11,895 bases of DNA from DAOUJW01 sp034422115 (GTDB taxonomy: Bacteria; Chloroflexota; Dehalococcoidia; Lucifugimonadales; UBA2985): assembly GCA_034422115.1 (NCBI GenBank), contig DAOUJW010000006.1, forward strand, positions 1 to 11,895. The letters are read 5' to 3'. The position numbers and the translations under genes were made by a program. This document shows positions 1 through 7,144 of the stretch, in pieces; within the stretch, counting starts at the first letter, position 1, and each line of letters begins with the position of its first letter. The notes below the pieces were generated by a model, which was not told the origin of the DNA, ran no database searches, and saw only the letters and a program-made list of their open reading frames with translations.

Positions 1-2115
<2,115 letters not shown>

Positions 2116-2144
2116 CACATTCAGGCCCGTAAACCTCTATTCAG

Positions 2145-2157
2145 TTGTTAACGTACA
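2145..2157 (-). promoter_or_regulatory. boxA-like antitermination element
   Basis: On the minus strand this reads TGTACGTTAACAA, matching 10 of 13 positions of the E. coli rrn boxA (TGCTCTTTAACAA). It lies about 30 nt before the mature 23S 5' end. BoxA RNA recruits NusB/NusE to make rRNA transcription resistant to premature termination. It sits just after, not before, the hairpin at 2164-2187, so it could protect elongation through 23S but would not yet be transcribed when polymerase reaches that hairpin. The assignment rests only on similarity and position. Confidence 0.45.
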
Positions 2158-2187
2158 AAAAAAGACGGCTGAATGCTTCCAGCCGCC
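2157..2187 (-). terminator. intrinsic-terminator-like hairpin in the 23S leader
   Basis: On the minus strand an 8-bp stem (core CGGCTG/CAGCCG at 2185-2180 and 2171-2166, closed by one G-U and one G-C pair at its base) encloses an 8-nt loop and is followed directly by seven U residues (2163-2157). This is the classic rho-independent form. It lies between the 23S promoter (2268-2296) and the 23S 5' end, where a terminator would block rRNA synthesis unless overridden. It could be an attenuator, a processing stem, or the end of a leader transcript. Confidence 0.6.
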
Positions 2188-2219
2188 GGGAAATAGCATC
2201 AGCTAGGTTGCGCTCTATG

Positions 2220-2233
2220 TGATCAGGTGATCA
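2220..2233. repeat. tandem TGATCA palindromes in the 23S leader
   Basis: TGATCA GG TGATCA: two copies of a 6-bp palindrome separated by 2 bp, about 28-41 nt downstream of the expected 23S transcription start on the minus strand. It could be a protein-binding site in DNA or part of a leader RNA structure competing with the hairpin at 2164-2187. No function is established. Confidence 0.35.
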
Positions 2234-2267
2234 GCTTTATGTACCTCTTCACTAGGACGTAAGGGGA

Positions 2268-2296
2268 AGTATACATTCGCCCCACAGGGTAGTCAA
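2268..2296 (-). promoter_or_regulatory. sigma70-type promoter for 23S rRNA
   Basis: The minus strand carries TTGACT (2296-2291), a 17-nt spacer and TATACT (2273-2268), each 5 of 6 to consensus with optimal spacing. Transcription would begin near 2261 and give a leader of about 145 nt before the mature 23S 5' end. It is the best promoter between the upstream methyltransferase stop codon (2338) and the rRNA, so the 23S gene appears to be transcribed on its own and not as part of a 16S-23S unit. Confidence 0.7.
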
Positions 2297-2305
2297 GGGG
2301 TTTTG

Positions 2306-2333
2306 CAGAGCAATTAGAGAACGATTTGCTCTG
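2306..2333 (-). terminator. hairpin after the ferritin operon, possible terminator
   Basis: A perfect 8-bp inverted repeat (CAGAGCAA at 2306-2313, TTGCTCTG at 2326-2333) with a 12-nt loop starts 4 nt past the methyltransferase stop codon. Flanking AGGGTT and AACCC segments could lengthen the stem. No clear U-tract follows, so intrinsic termination is uncertain. Its base lies about 10 bp from the -35 box of the 23S promoter, so it may separate operon transcription from rRNA transcription. Confidence 0.4.
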
Positions 2334-2337
2334 AACC

Positions 2338-3186
2338 CTAACGCCGCGGCCTCCAGCTGACCAGCGCAGGGTAGAAGACGGGCGCGCCCCTTATCACGAA
2401 TCGACCGTCCGCCTCCTCCAGCACGTCGTCCAGCGCCGCCTTCAGCCGACCCTCGCCGTCGGTCCCTGGCTCCAGCATCAGCCGGTTGCGAGTTTGCTGC
2501 AACGCGTTCTCCCTGCTCTCGAAGCCCCGGGGTTCCTGAGGAGGCAGCATCTCCAGGTCCGGGTAGATGTCCATGTCCCACAGGAGCGGCACAAACTCCC
2601 TCAGCGATGGCAGCTTGAGGCGCTCCTGGCCGTGCACCATCGGCCACAAGGGATTCGACTGGGTGTACGGCGGATTTTCTCCCAGCACCACCAGCACCCT
2701 CTCCCTGGCATGGGCCTCCAGCTTTCGTATGAAGCCCACAATGTCCCTGACTGTGTACAGGACCTGGCAGCATATCACGACGTCGGCAGGCTCCACCTCC
2801 GCCTCCTCCCATGTGGACGCTACCAGGGAGATGTTGTCCCGCCCCTGGCTCTGAGCTTCTTCCACCAGCACCGCGCCCATGGCAGCCGAAGGCTCCACGG
2901 CCACAACCCTTTGGCACTTCACGGACATGGGCAGCGCCACCCGCCCACCGCCCGCGCCGACGTCCAGCACGGTATGACGCGGCTCCACCTCCTTGAGCAG
3001 GCCAAGCACTATGGGGTCTTTGGTGTCCAGGGACGGCCGGAACCGCTCCGCAAAGGGTACCCAGGAGTCCGACGGCGCGTCGCCCTGCTCCCGCACGCTG
3101 TCCGACTGGGCGTGCTCCTCCTCCACCATAAGCCGCCATCGCTCTCCGGCTGAAACGGCTGCGTCTCTCATTTTCAGGTTACTCAC
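2338..3186 (-). CDS. class I SAM-dependent methyltransferase
   Basis: A 282-residue protein with a Rossmann methyltransferase core. Motif I is VLDVGAGGGRV at residues 73-83 (SAM-binding glycine loop), the second strand ends at the acidic E98 (VVAVEPS, expected to hold the SAM ribose), and a motif-IV-like segment ADVVICCQVLYTV lies near 134-146. The N-terminal 45 residues and the C-terminal part after about 170 are specific to this protein, and the substrate cannot be told; a small molecule, protein or rRNA target are all possible. The start is a GTG at 3186, 6 nt after the preceding stop codon; an ATG five codons later is an alternative, and neither has a strong Shine-Dalgarno. It is the last gene of the ferritin operon and lies directly upstream of the 23S promoter. 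The fold is confident, the specific role unknown. Confidence 0.85.
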   Translation of the reverse strand: MSNLKMRDAAVSAGERWRLMVEEEHAQSDSVREQGDAPSDSWVPFAERFRPSLDTKDPIVLGLLKEVEPRHTVLDVGAGGGRVALPMSVKCQRVVAVEPSAAMGAVLVEEAQSQGRDNISLVASTWEEAEVEPADVVICCQVLYTVRDIVGFIRKLEAHARERVLVVLGENPPYTQSNPLWPMVHGQERLKLPSLREFVPLLWDMDIYPDLEMLPPQEPRGFESRENALQQTRNRLMLEPGTDGEGRLKAALDDVLEEADGRFVIRGAPVFYPALVSWRPRR

Positions 3187-3192
3187 TTCGCG

Positions 3193-3624
3193 CTAGTCCG
3201 GCGGCGTCATACGGAGGTGTTTGGGAGGCTCGTCCGGCAGCTGCCAGACAATCTCCTCGTGGTTGTACTCCTTATGGTACACATTGGCGGCGGTGATGCC
3301 GGCGTTGTAGCAGTGCTCGAAGGTGTCCCAGTCCCGCTCCTCGATGGCCTTGTTCATGGCGGCCAGCGGCCCCTTGATGAAGGCCTCCAGGTGGGCCGTG
3401 TACCTGGGCCTGGTAATCTCGCCAATCCTGAGCGCCTTCTCCACCTCCGACGATTGGAGCGCCGCCAGCTTCCAGTTTCCGCCTTTCGCGGCGTAGTAGA
3501 GGATCCAGTACCTGTCGCTGATCTCCGCCATAAGCCGGGCCAAGCCGGGCTGCATGTTGCCCAGCTGGTCCAGGGTGATCTCCGTATGGGACGTGTGCGC
3601 TACCGGCTGCTGGTCTTGCGTCAT
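3193..3624 (-). CDS. uncharacterised all-helical protein, ferritin operon
   Basis: A 143-residue soluble protein predicted to be almost wholly alpha-helical. Four amphipathic stretches at about 23-47, 49-66, 74-96 and 99-121 are followed by a conserved-looking tail (YHKEYNHEEIVWQLPDEPP, about 116-134). The segment RYWILYYAAKGGNWKLAA (38-55) is rich in aromatics. The layout resembles a four-helix bundle of the cytochrome c' type, but there is no CxxCH haem-binding motif, so haem attachment of that kind is excluded. There is no signal peptide or membrane segment. The ATG at 3624 follows the ferritin stop by 16 nt with a GGAG upstream, and the stop lies 6 nt before the methyltransferase start, so it is clearly cotranscribed with ferritin. 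I recognise similar hypothetical proteins in other bacteria but know of no function. A link to iron or redox is inferred from the operon only. Confidence 0.8.
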   Translation of the reverse strand: MTQDQQPVAHTSHTEITLDQLGNMQPGLARLMAEISDRYWILYYAAKGGNWKLAALQSSEVEKALRIGEITRPRYTAHLEAFIKGPLAAMNKAIEERDWDTFEHCYNAGITAANVYHKEYNHEEIVWQLPDEPPKHLRMTPPD

Positions 3625-3640
3625 ACCGCCTGCTCCCGCG

Positions 3641-4138
3641 CTACTCGGCGCTGGTGCGGCCTCCCAGTTTACCGTCCAGAATCAGCAACCCCGCGCCGTC
3701 GTCGCCGACCATGCGCACGTGGTCCAGCAGCTCCTCCAGGGTCTTCTCCTCCTCAACCTGCTCCTCCGCGAACCACTCAAGGAGAACGTGGGCGGCGTAG
3801 TCGCGCTCGCGTTGCGCCACCTCGTGCAGGGCGTAGATCTGCTCCGTGACCCTGCGCTCGTGCTCCAGCGCCTGGGCTACGGCGGCCTCCACAGAGTCGA
3901 ACTCCGAAGCGGGAGCGTCTATGGGCCCAAGGGTCACTTTCCCGCTCCTGTCGGTCACGAAGTTGAATATCTTCATGCCGTGAGCCGACTCCTCCTGGTG
4001 CTGAAGCCTCATCCAGCTGGCGAAGCCGGGCAGGCTCCTGTTTTCAAAGTACCCGGCCAGAGACAGGTAGAAGTAGGCCGCGCTCAGCTCATTGGTTATC
4101 TGCTGGTTTAGAGCGTCGCGTAAATTGTCGCCTATCAT
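3641..4138 (-). CDS. ftnA: non-haem ferritin (iron storage, ferroxidase)
   Basis: A 165-residue ferritin of the bacterial FtnA type, which oxidises Fe(II) and stores it as a ferric mineral inside a 24-subunit cytoplasmic shell. The ferroxidase residues fall at the same numbers as in E. coli FtnA: E17, E50, H53, E94 and Q127, with Y24 and W122 nearby. The extra site-C acidic residues E49, E126, E129 and E130 are also present. The motifs are NELSAAYFYLSLAGYF (16-31), LQHQEESAHGMKIF (45-58) and EWFAEEQVEEE (121-131). The haem-ligating Met of bacterioferritin is not expected in this subfamily. The ATG at 4138 is preceded by a good Shine-Dalgarno (AAAGGAGA). It is the first gene of an operon with the helical protein and the methyltransferase; an extended -10 promoter lies at 4207-4215. 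No canonical Fur box was recognised. Confidence 0.97.
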   Translation of the reverse strand: MIGDNLRDALNQQITNELSAAYFYLSLAGYFENRSLPGFASWMRLQHQEESAHGMKIFNFVTDRSGKVTLGPIDAPASEFDSVEAAVAQALEHERRVTEQIYALHEVAQRERDYAAHVLLEWFAEEQVEEEKTLEELLDHVRMVGDDGAGLLILDGKLGGRTSAE

Positions 4139-4206
4139 TCAGTTCTCCTTTAATACGGTTTGGCTTGTCTCTCAGTGCCCAAGTGGCGTACAACTATGGC
4201 AACTCA

Positions 4207-4215
4207 AATATAACA
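4207..4215 (-). promoter_or_regulatory. extended -10 promoter candidate for the ferritin operon
   Basis: The minus strand reads TGTTATATT: a TGn extension before TATATT (5 of 6 to the -10 consensus). No good -35 box sits 17 nt upstream, as is common for extended -10 promoters. Transcription would start near 4200 and give a 5' leader of about 60 nt before the ferritin ATG. Confidence 0.45.
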
Positions 4216-4259
4216 CAAAGGGCTGTAGCTATGCCATGCTAAGCTCCCGCCATCGTCTG

Positions 4260-4288
4260 GACAAAGCCTTGACAAAGTCTGCACAAAA
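4260..4288. repeat. three ACAAA direct repeats at 11-bp phasing
   Basis: ACAAA occurs at 4261, 4272 and 4283, exactly 11 bp apart, within the copies GACAAAG, GACAAAG and GCACAAA. A fourth ACAAAG is at 4215-4220, next to the ferritin -10. One-helical-turn spacing places all copies on one DNA face, as in operators for oligomeric regulators. The middle copy also contains a TTGACA hexamer (4269-4274) that could be a -35 box for the plus-strand ORF at 4331, with only a weak -10 (TAAGCT, 4292-4297) after 17 nt. Confidence 0.4.
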
Positions 4289-4330
4289 AATTAAGCTAAG
4301 GTTGCTCTTTCAGTTGGGGAAAGTCGGGAG

Positions 4331-4594
4331 ATGGCCCACGGATATGCCAGCCTGAAAGCCCTCAGGAGTGAAGAGACACTTGTTGGGTATTGCGAGACGC
4401 TAAAGATGACAAGCCTGAGCGAACTGCTCACAACAAGACGGACAGCGCGGGAGGCAAAGCCGACCCGTAAGATTTCCCTTGTAGTAACCGGCCGCAGGCG
4501 TCCGATCGGCGCCTTTATGCCCGTATCCGTGTGCGCCGCCGCCTGCCTCCTGGTAGCTCTGGTCATCACCCTTGGCATAGCGCTGAGGGCCTAG
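4331..4594 (+). CDS. small hypothetical protein with C-terminal membrane anchor
   Basis: A possible 87-residue protein of unknown function. The first 60 residues are polar and basic (several Arg/Lys pairs at 36-57); a hydrophobic stretch at about 62-85 could form one C-terminal transmembrane helix, giving a tail-anchored layout. A weak GGGGAAAG lies 7 nt upstream of the ATG; an internal ATG at 4409 is an alternative start. It would be divergent from ferritin and ends 17 nt before the end of the convergent oxidoreductase gene. An overlapping minus-strand ORF is less convincing. Evidence is limited to length, the hydrophobic segment and a free intergenic position; it may not be a real gene. Confidence 0.4.
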   Translation: MAHGYASLKALRSEETLVGYCETLKMTSLSELLTTRRTAREAKPTRKISLVVTGRRRPIGAFMPVSVCAAACLLVALVITLGIALRA

Positions 4595-4611
4595 CCCGCC
4601 TGCCTACGGCC

Positions 4612-5643
4612 TCAACTCTGTATCACCAGCTTGCCGTAGAAGTCCCGGTCTTCCATCACCCTGTGGGCCTCGGCCACGTCCTGGAGCGGAAAGACTCGTC
4701 CCACCACGCCGTGAAGCTCGCCGCGGTTGATCACGCTCATCATCTCGCCAAAGGAGCGCCGCGTGCGCCCGCCGCTGCCCATCAGCGTGAGGGGCCTGCC
4801 CTGGAGTATCGACAGGTCCATGTCCGTCTGCGCCCCTGACGTGACGCCGGTGATGACCAGCCGGCCGCCCGGCCTAAGGCTCAGGAGGTTCTCCCTCCAC
4901 ACAGCCGCGCCAACCACGTCCAGCACCATGTCGACTCCCGCGCCGTCGTTAAGGTCTCTAACGGCCCTGCTGAACTCAGACGTCGTGCGGTAGTTGATGC
5001 CCTCGTCGGCGCCCTGCTCCTTCGCCTTCGCCACCTTCTCGTCCGTGCCTGCGGTGGTGATGACCCTGGCCCCGATTCGCTTGGCAATCTGGATGGCCGC
5101 GCTGCCCACGCCGCTGCCTCCGGCCTGGATGAGGATGGTCTCCCAGGGCTGAAGCTGGCCCCGCGCCATCAGGCAGTGCCACGCCGTGTGAAAGGCCAGG
5201 GGAATGGCGGCCGCCTCTTCAAAGGACATGGAGTCCCGGAAGCGATGCACGTTGACAGCCGGGACGCTGCACAGCTCGGCGTGGCCGCCGTCCACGTCCA
5301 CGCCGATTCTCTGCTGACTCTCGCAGAACTGGTCCTGACCCTGGAGGCACTGGCGGCAGGCGTCGCACTTGATGCGGTTGTCCACCAGAACCCTGTCACC
5401 GACCTGGAAGCCGGTGACGCCTGGCCCGACCTCGTGCACCTCTCCGGCCATGTCGCAGCCCAGAATCCTCGGCAGCTGCCCGGGCCCTCTGCCGCCGCCG
5501 GAGCGGACTCCCAGGTCCAGGTGGTTGAGAGCGCTTGCCCGCACCCTCAGCGCCACCTCGCCGTGGCCCGCCGACGGGTCAGGCCTGTCGCCGTAGATGA
5601 GCTTGTCGAGACCGCCGTGTTCAGCTATGTATACCGCCTTCAT
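4612..5643 (-). CDS. MDR-family zinc-binding dehydrogenase / quinone oxidoreductase
   Basis: A 343-residue medium-chain dehydrogenase/reductase, with a GroES-like N-terminal domain (about 1-135) and a Rossmann NAD(P)-binding domain (about 136-290) carrying AGGSGVGSAAIQIAK at 174-188. Four cysteines, C93, C96, C99 and C107, form the structural zinc lobe. The usual catalytic-zinc positions are altered: the segment LNHLDLG (39-45) has no Cys where alcohol dehydrogenases have it, and GCDMAGE (62-68) replaces the GHE motif. This suggests a zinc-independent enone or quinone reductase chemistry with a retained structural zinc. The residue after the second Rossmann strand is not acidic (VITTAGTDEK), which favours NADPH. 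The ATG at 5643 is preceded by GAGGGGG. The substrate is unknown. The gene is divergent from the HicB-like gene. Confidence 0.9.
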   Translation of the reverse strand: MKAVYIAEHGGLDKLIYGDRPDPSAGHGEVALRVRASALNHLDLGVRSGGGRGPGQLPRILGCDMAGEVHEVGPGVTGFQVGDRVLVDNRIKCDACRQCLQGQDQFCESQQRIGVDVDGGHAELCSVPAVNVHRFRDSMSFEEAAAIPLAFHTAWHCLMARGQLQPWETILIQAGGSGVGSAAIQIAKRIGARVITTAGTDEKVAKAKEQGADEGINYRTTSEFSRAVRDLNDGAGVDMVLDVVGAAVWRENLLSLRPGGRLVITGVTSGAQTDMDLSILQGRPLTLMGSGGRTRRSFGEMMSVINRGELHGVVGRVFPLQDVAEAHRVMEDRDFYGKLVIQS

Positions 5644-5711
5644 CTGACCCCCTCTGAAGCAGAGTATGTCTGGATTGCAAGTTGAACCGCGGGTAGTTTA
5701 CAAGGTTGTCC

Positions 5712-5724
5712 CTGGCTATGCCAG
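5712..5724. promoter_or_regulatory. small palindrome in the divergent intergenic region
   Basis: CTGGC TAT GCCAG is a perfect 5-bp inverted repeat with a 3-nt centre. It lies 9 bp upstream of the HicB-gene -35 box and between the two divergent genes. HicB-type antitoxins often repress their own promoter, so this is a candidate operator, but the site is short and could be chance. Confidence 0.25.
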
Positions 5725-5732
5725 TTGCGCAG

Positions 5733-5761
5733 TAGGCATTCGCTCCGAAAGGTGGGATAAT
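5733..5761 (+). promoter_or_regulatory. promoter candidate for the HicB-like gene
   Basis: TAGGCA (5733-5738, 4 of 6 to the -35 consensus), a 17-nt spacer and GATAAT (5756-5761, 5 of 6), with TGG as an extended -10. Transcription would start near 5768, about 22 nt before the GTG start; GGGAGGGAG at 5774-5782 serves as the ribosome binding site. Confidence 0.5.
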
Positions 5762-5789
5762 ACGGGAGTGAACGGGAGGGAGTTCTAGG

Positions 5790-6290
5790 GTGCGATACGT
5801 CTACCCCTGCGACATTGTCCTGGACGAAGAGGAGAAAGCGGCAACCGGAAGGGAAGCTTACACGGTAACCTTCGCCGACGTATACGGAGCCACAACCGGC
5901 GAATGGACCTGGCAGGAGGCGCGGGAGAACGCGGAGGACGCGCTGGTTGCCACTCTGGGTTCATACCACTACTTGAATGAAGAAATGCCCCTTCGCAGCC
6001 CCATTAAAGAGGGCCAGCAGCCCATAGCCCCGCGGCCCGTCGCCGCAGCCAAGGTTGCCCTGAACACCGCTATGCGCAAGCAGGGCATGACCAAGGTCGC
6101 CCTTGCGGAGAAGCTGGGCGTCACGGAGTCGGCGGTGCGTAAGCTGTGCAACCCGGACCACTACTCACACATGAGCACCATTGAACGGGTGCTCAAGGTC
6201 GTGGGGATTGGCCTGGTGATTGAGGCGGTGGAGAAGGCGGACATTGGCGCCGCGGATTCACCGGCCGGTATTCCGGCAAGCATATCCTGA
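5790..6290 (+). CDS. HicB-like antitoxin / DNA-binding protein, no HicA partner
   Basis: A 166-residue protein with two parts. Residues about 1-75 match the HicB fold (YTVTFADVYGATTGEWTWQEARENAEDALVATLGSY, the pattern of a beta-sheet substrate-mimic domain followed by a helix). Residues about 88-140 form a helix-turn-helix (MTKVALAEKLGVTESAVRKLCNP), as in DNA-binding HicB antitoxins. In a standard system HicB neutralises the mRNA-cleaving HicA toxin and represses the operon. Here no small HicA-like ORF is seen on either side: the upstream neighbour is a divergent oxidoreductase and the downstream one is the selenoprotein. The start is GTG at 5790 with a GGGAGGGAG ribosome binding site. It may be an orphan antitoxin now acting as a regulator, or its toxin may lie elsewhere. 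The family call is good; a toxin-antitoxin role is unproven. Confidence 0.8.
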   Translation: MRYVYPCDIVLDEEEKAATGREAYTVTFADVYGATTGEWTWQEARENAEDALVATLGSYHYLNEEMPLRSPIKEGQQPIAPRPVAAAKVALNTAMRKQGMTKVALAEKLGVTESAVRKLCNPDHYSHMSTIERVLKVVGIGLVIEAVEKADIGAADSPAGIPASIS

Positions 6291-6304
6291 ACGAGTACAG
6301 CGAC

Positions 6305-6333
6305 TTTACCTACCAGCCCAATTGCCCTATAAT
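6305..6333 (+). promoter_or_regulatory. sigma70 promoter for the selenoprotein gene
   Basis: TTTACC (6305-6310, 4 of 6 to the -35 consensus), a 17-nt spacer and a perfect TATAAT (6328-6333). Transcription would begin near 6340, about 57 nt before the ATG at 6397. It starts 15 bp after the HicB-like stop codon, so the selenoprotein gene can be expressed on its own. Confidence 0.7.
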
Positions 6334-6396
6334 GTGCTTGGAGTCCACACCAAGACAGGGGCTCCCGGAGCAGAAGACCGCGCAAGGAGGAGAGAC

Positions 6397-6672
6397 ATGG
6401 CAGAGACCAACAACAGTCTGGAGATTACCTACTGCGTAGCTTGAGGCTACCTGCCCCAGGCCGCTTGGATAGCGACCGAGTTCTTCGCAGAGTTTGGCAG
6501 CTCCATGGACATAACCCTGACGCCCGCGGGTGGGGGCCGTCTGGAAGTGGTACTGAACGGAGAGACAATCTTCGACCGTATTGCAGGGGGAGGAGCCTAT
6601 CCGGCCCTGCCGGAGGTACGGCAGATGAAGGCGACTGCCAAGGAAATTCTGTCGGTGGTGACTGTCGGCTAG
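6397..6672 (+). CDS. SelW/Rdx-family selenoprotein with in-frame UGA (Sec)
   Basis: Reading through one TGA gives a 91-residue protein with the thioredoxin-like Rdx (SelW/SelT/SelH) signature. Strand 1 and the redox motif are EITYCVAUGYLPQAAWIA (residues 9-26), with C13-x-x-U16; the TGA codon is at 6442-6444. The second half keeps the family pattern: MDITLTPAGGGRLEVVLNGE (37-56), then FDRIAGGGAYPALPEV (59-74), matching the usual G-x-FEV-x-NGE-x-F and FP elements. Only the Sec codon breaks the frame, up to the TAG at 6670. AAGGAGG lies 6 nt before the ATG, a consensus promoter is at 6305-6333 and a perfect terminator hairpin follows. Rdx proteins are small thiol/selenol oxidoreductases whose partners are mostly unknown. 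A pseudogene or a Cys-to-stop sequencing error is the alternative; the intact frame around the TGA argues against decay. Decoding needs selA, selB, selC and selD elsewhere in the genome. Confidence 0.88.
6442..6473 (+). promoter_or_regulatory. candidate bacterial SECIS stem-loop after the UGA
   Basis: Directly after the TGA (6442-6444), GCTACC (6446-6451) can pair with GG-A-TAGC (6467-6473, one bulged A), closing a 15-nt loop (6452-6466) that holds guanines at 6453, 6459, 6460 and 6463. A competing smaller stem CCTG/CAGG (6450-6453 with 6457-6460) is also possible. Bacterial SECIS elements are SelB-binding hairpins inside the coding region just downstream of UGA with a guanine in the apical loop. 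Position and size fit; the fold was drawn by eye, not calculated. Confidence 0.5.
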
Positions 6673-6694
6673 GCTGACGGCAAGCAAACTAGAT

Positions 6695-6745
6695 GCCAAA
6701 AAGCAGAGGGCGGGATGCAGTAAATCCCGCCCTCTGCTTTTTGGC
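6695..6745. terminator. perfect 22-bp terminator hairpin, probably bidirectional
   Basis: The arms 6695-6716 and 6724-6745 are exact reverse complements over 22 bp with a 7-nt loop. The stem contains a GC-rich core and ends in five A/T pairs on both strands, so a run of U is produced in either direction. It lies 22 nt after the selenoprotein stop and 17 nt from the stop of the convergent membrane-protein gene, so it can end both transcripts. Confidence 0.85.
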
Positions 6746-6762
6746 GGCCCCGTCCCTCAATT

Positions 6763-7035
6763 CTAGGAGCTGGTCTTCGCTGACGCCTCCCGCTCTAGGG
6801 CCATCGACAGCGACGCCTCGTGGGTGGAGGCCGGCACCGACGGCGGGGGCGGGTCCTGGGCCAGAAGCCCCGCCAGGGTGAACAGGCCGCCTATCCCTAT
6901 GCCCACCAGCATCGCCAGTATCTCGGTGCTCACCGCACCGTCCAGCCGGTCTATGAGCCACCAGCCGAACAGCCCGGTCAGCACCGCGCCGCACATCAGG
7001 GCCACCATCACGTTGGGACGAATCTTTGCTACCAT
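6763..7035 (-). CDS. small membrane protein with two transmembrane helices
   Basis: A 90-residue protein of unknown function. Two hydrophobic helices at about 8-28 (NVMVALMCGAVLTGLFGWWLI) and 38-60 (EILAMLVGIGIGGLFTLAGLLA) are joined by a short charged loop (DRLDGAVST). A cytoplasm-like tail begins with DPPPPSVP and ends in a polar, Ser/Glu-rich stretch. The ATG at 7035 is chosen over a longer upstream start because AAGGAGGT lies 3 nt before it. A TATAAC -10-like hexamer (7071-7066) lies upstream without a clear -35. It is convergent with the selenoprotein gene and shares its terminator. The layout resembles many small accessory membrane proteins; no family is recognised. Confidence 0.7.
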   Translation of the reverse strand: MVAKIRPNVMVALMCGAVLTGLFGWWLIDRLDGAVSTEILAMLVGIGIGGLFTLAGLLAQDPPPPSVPASTHEASLSMALEREASAKTSS

Positions 7036-7144
7036 CACACCTCCTTGCAATCGCACAAATGTTTTGTTATAGTGTCCCAGACGGCATTCACCTGGGCAAT
7101 GGGCAACTGGCACACGAGAGCCGCCTCTTCCCGCTCATAGCCTG

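Noticed and set aside
2252..3139. 295-codon minus-strand ORF overlapping the methyltransferase in another frame
   Set aside because: Gly/Ala/Arg-rich low-complexity translation without motifs; the overlapping frame has clear SAM-binding motifs.
2494..3153. 219-codon plus-strand ORF opposite the methyltransferase
   Set aside because: A His/Pro/Arg-rich shadow of a convincing methyltransferase gene on the other strand, caused by high GC third positions.
3217..4111. Two long plus-strand ORFs opposite ferritin and the helical protein
   Set aside because: Antisense shadows; ferritin on the minus strand has a full active site.
4291..4578. 95-codon minus-strand ORF opposite the small tail-anchored ORF
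   Set aside because: Arg/Ser-rich without hydrophobic or motif structure and would overlap the ferritin control repeats.
6441..6677. 78-codon plus-strand ORF in another frame of the selenoprotein gene
   Set aside because: A different frame from the Rdx protein; its translation has no family pattern and lacks a ribosome binding site.
6310..6699. 129-codon minus-strand ORF across the selenoprotein gene
   Set aside because: It runs antisense through a well-supported promoter, ribosome binding site and Rdx coding frame; no family features.
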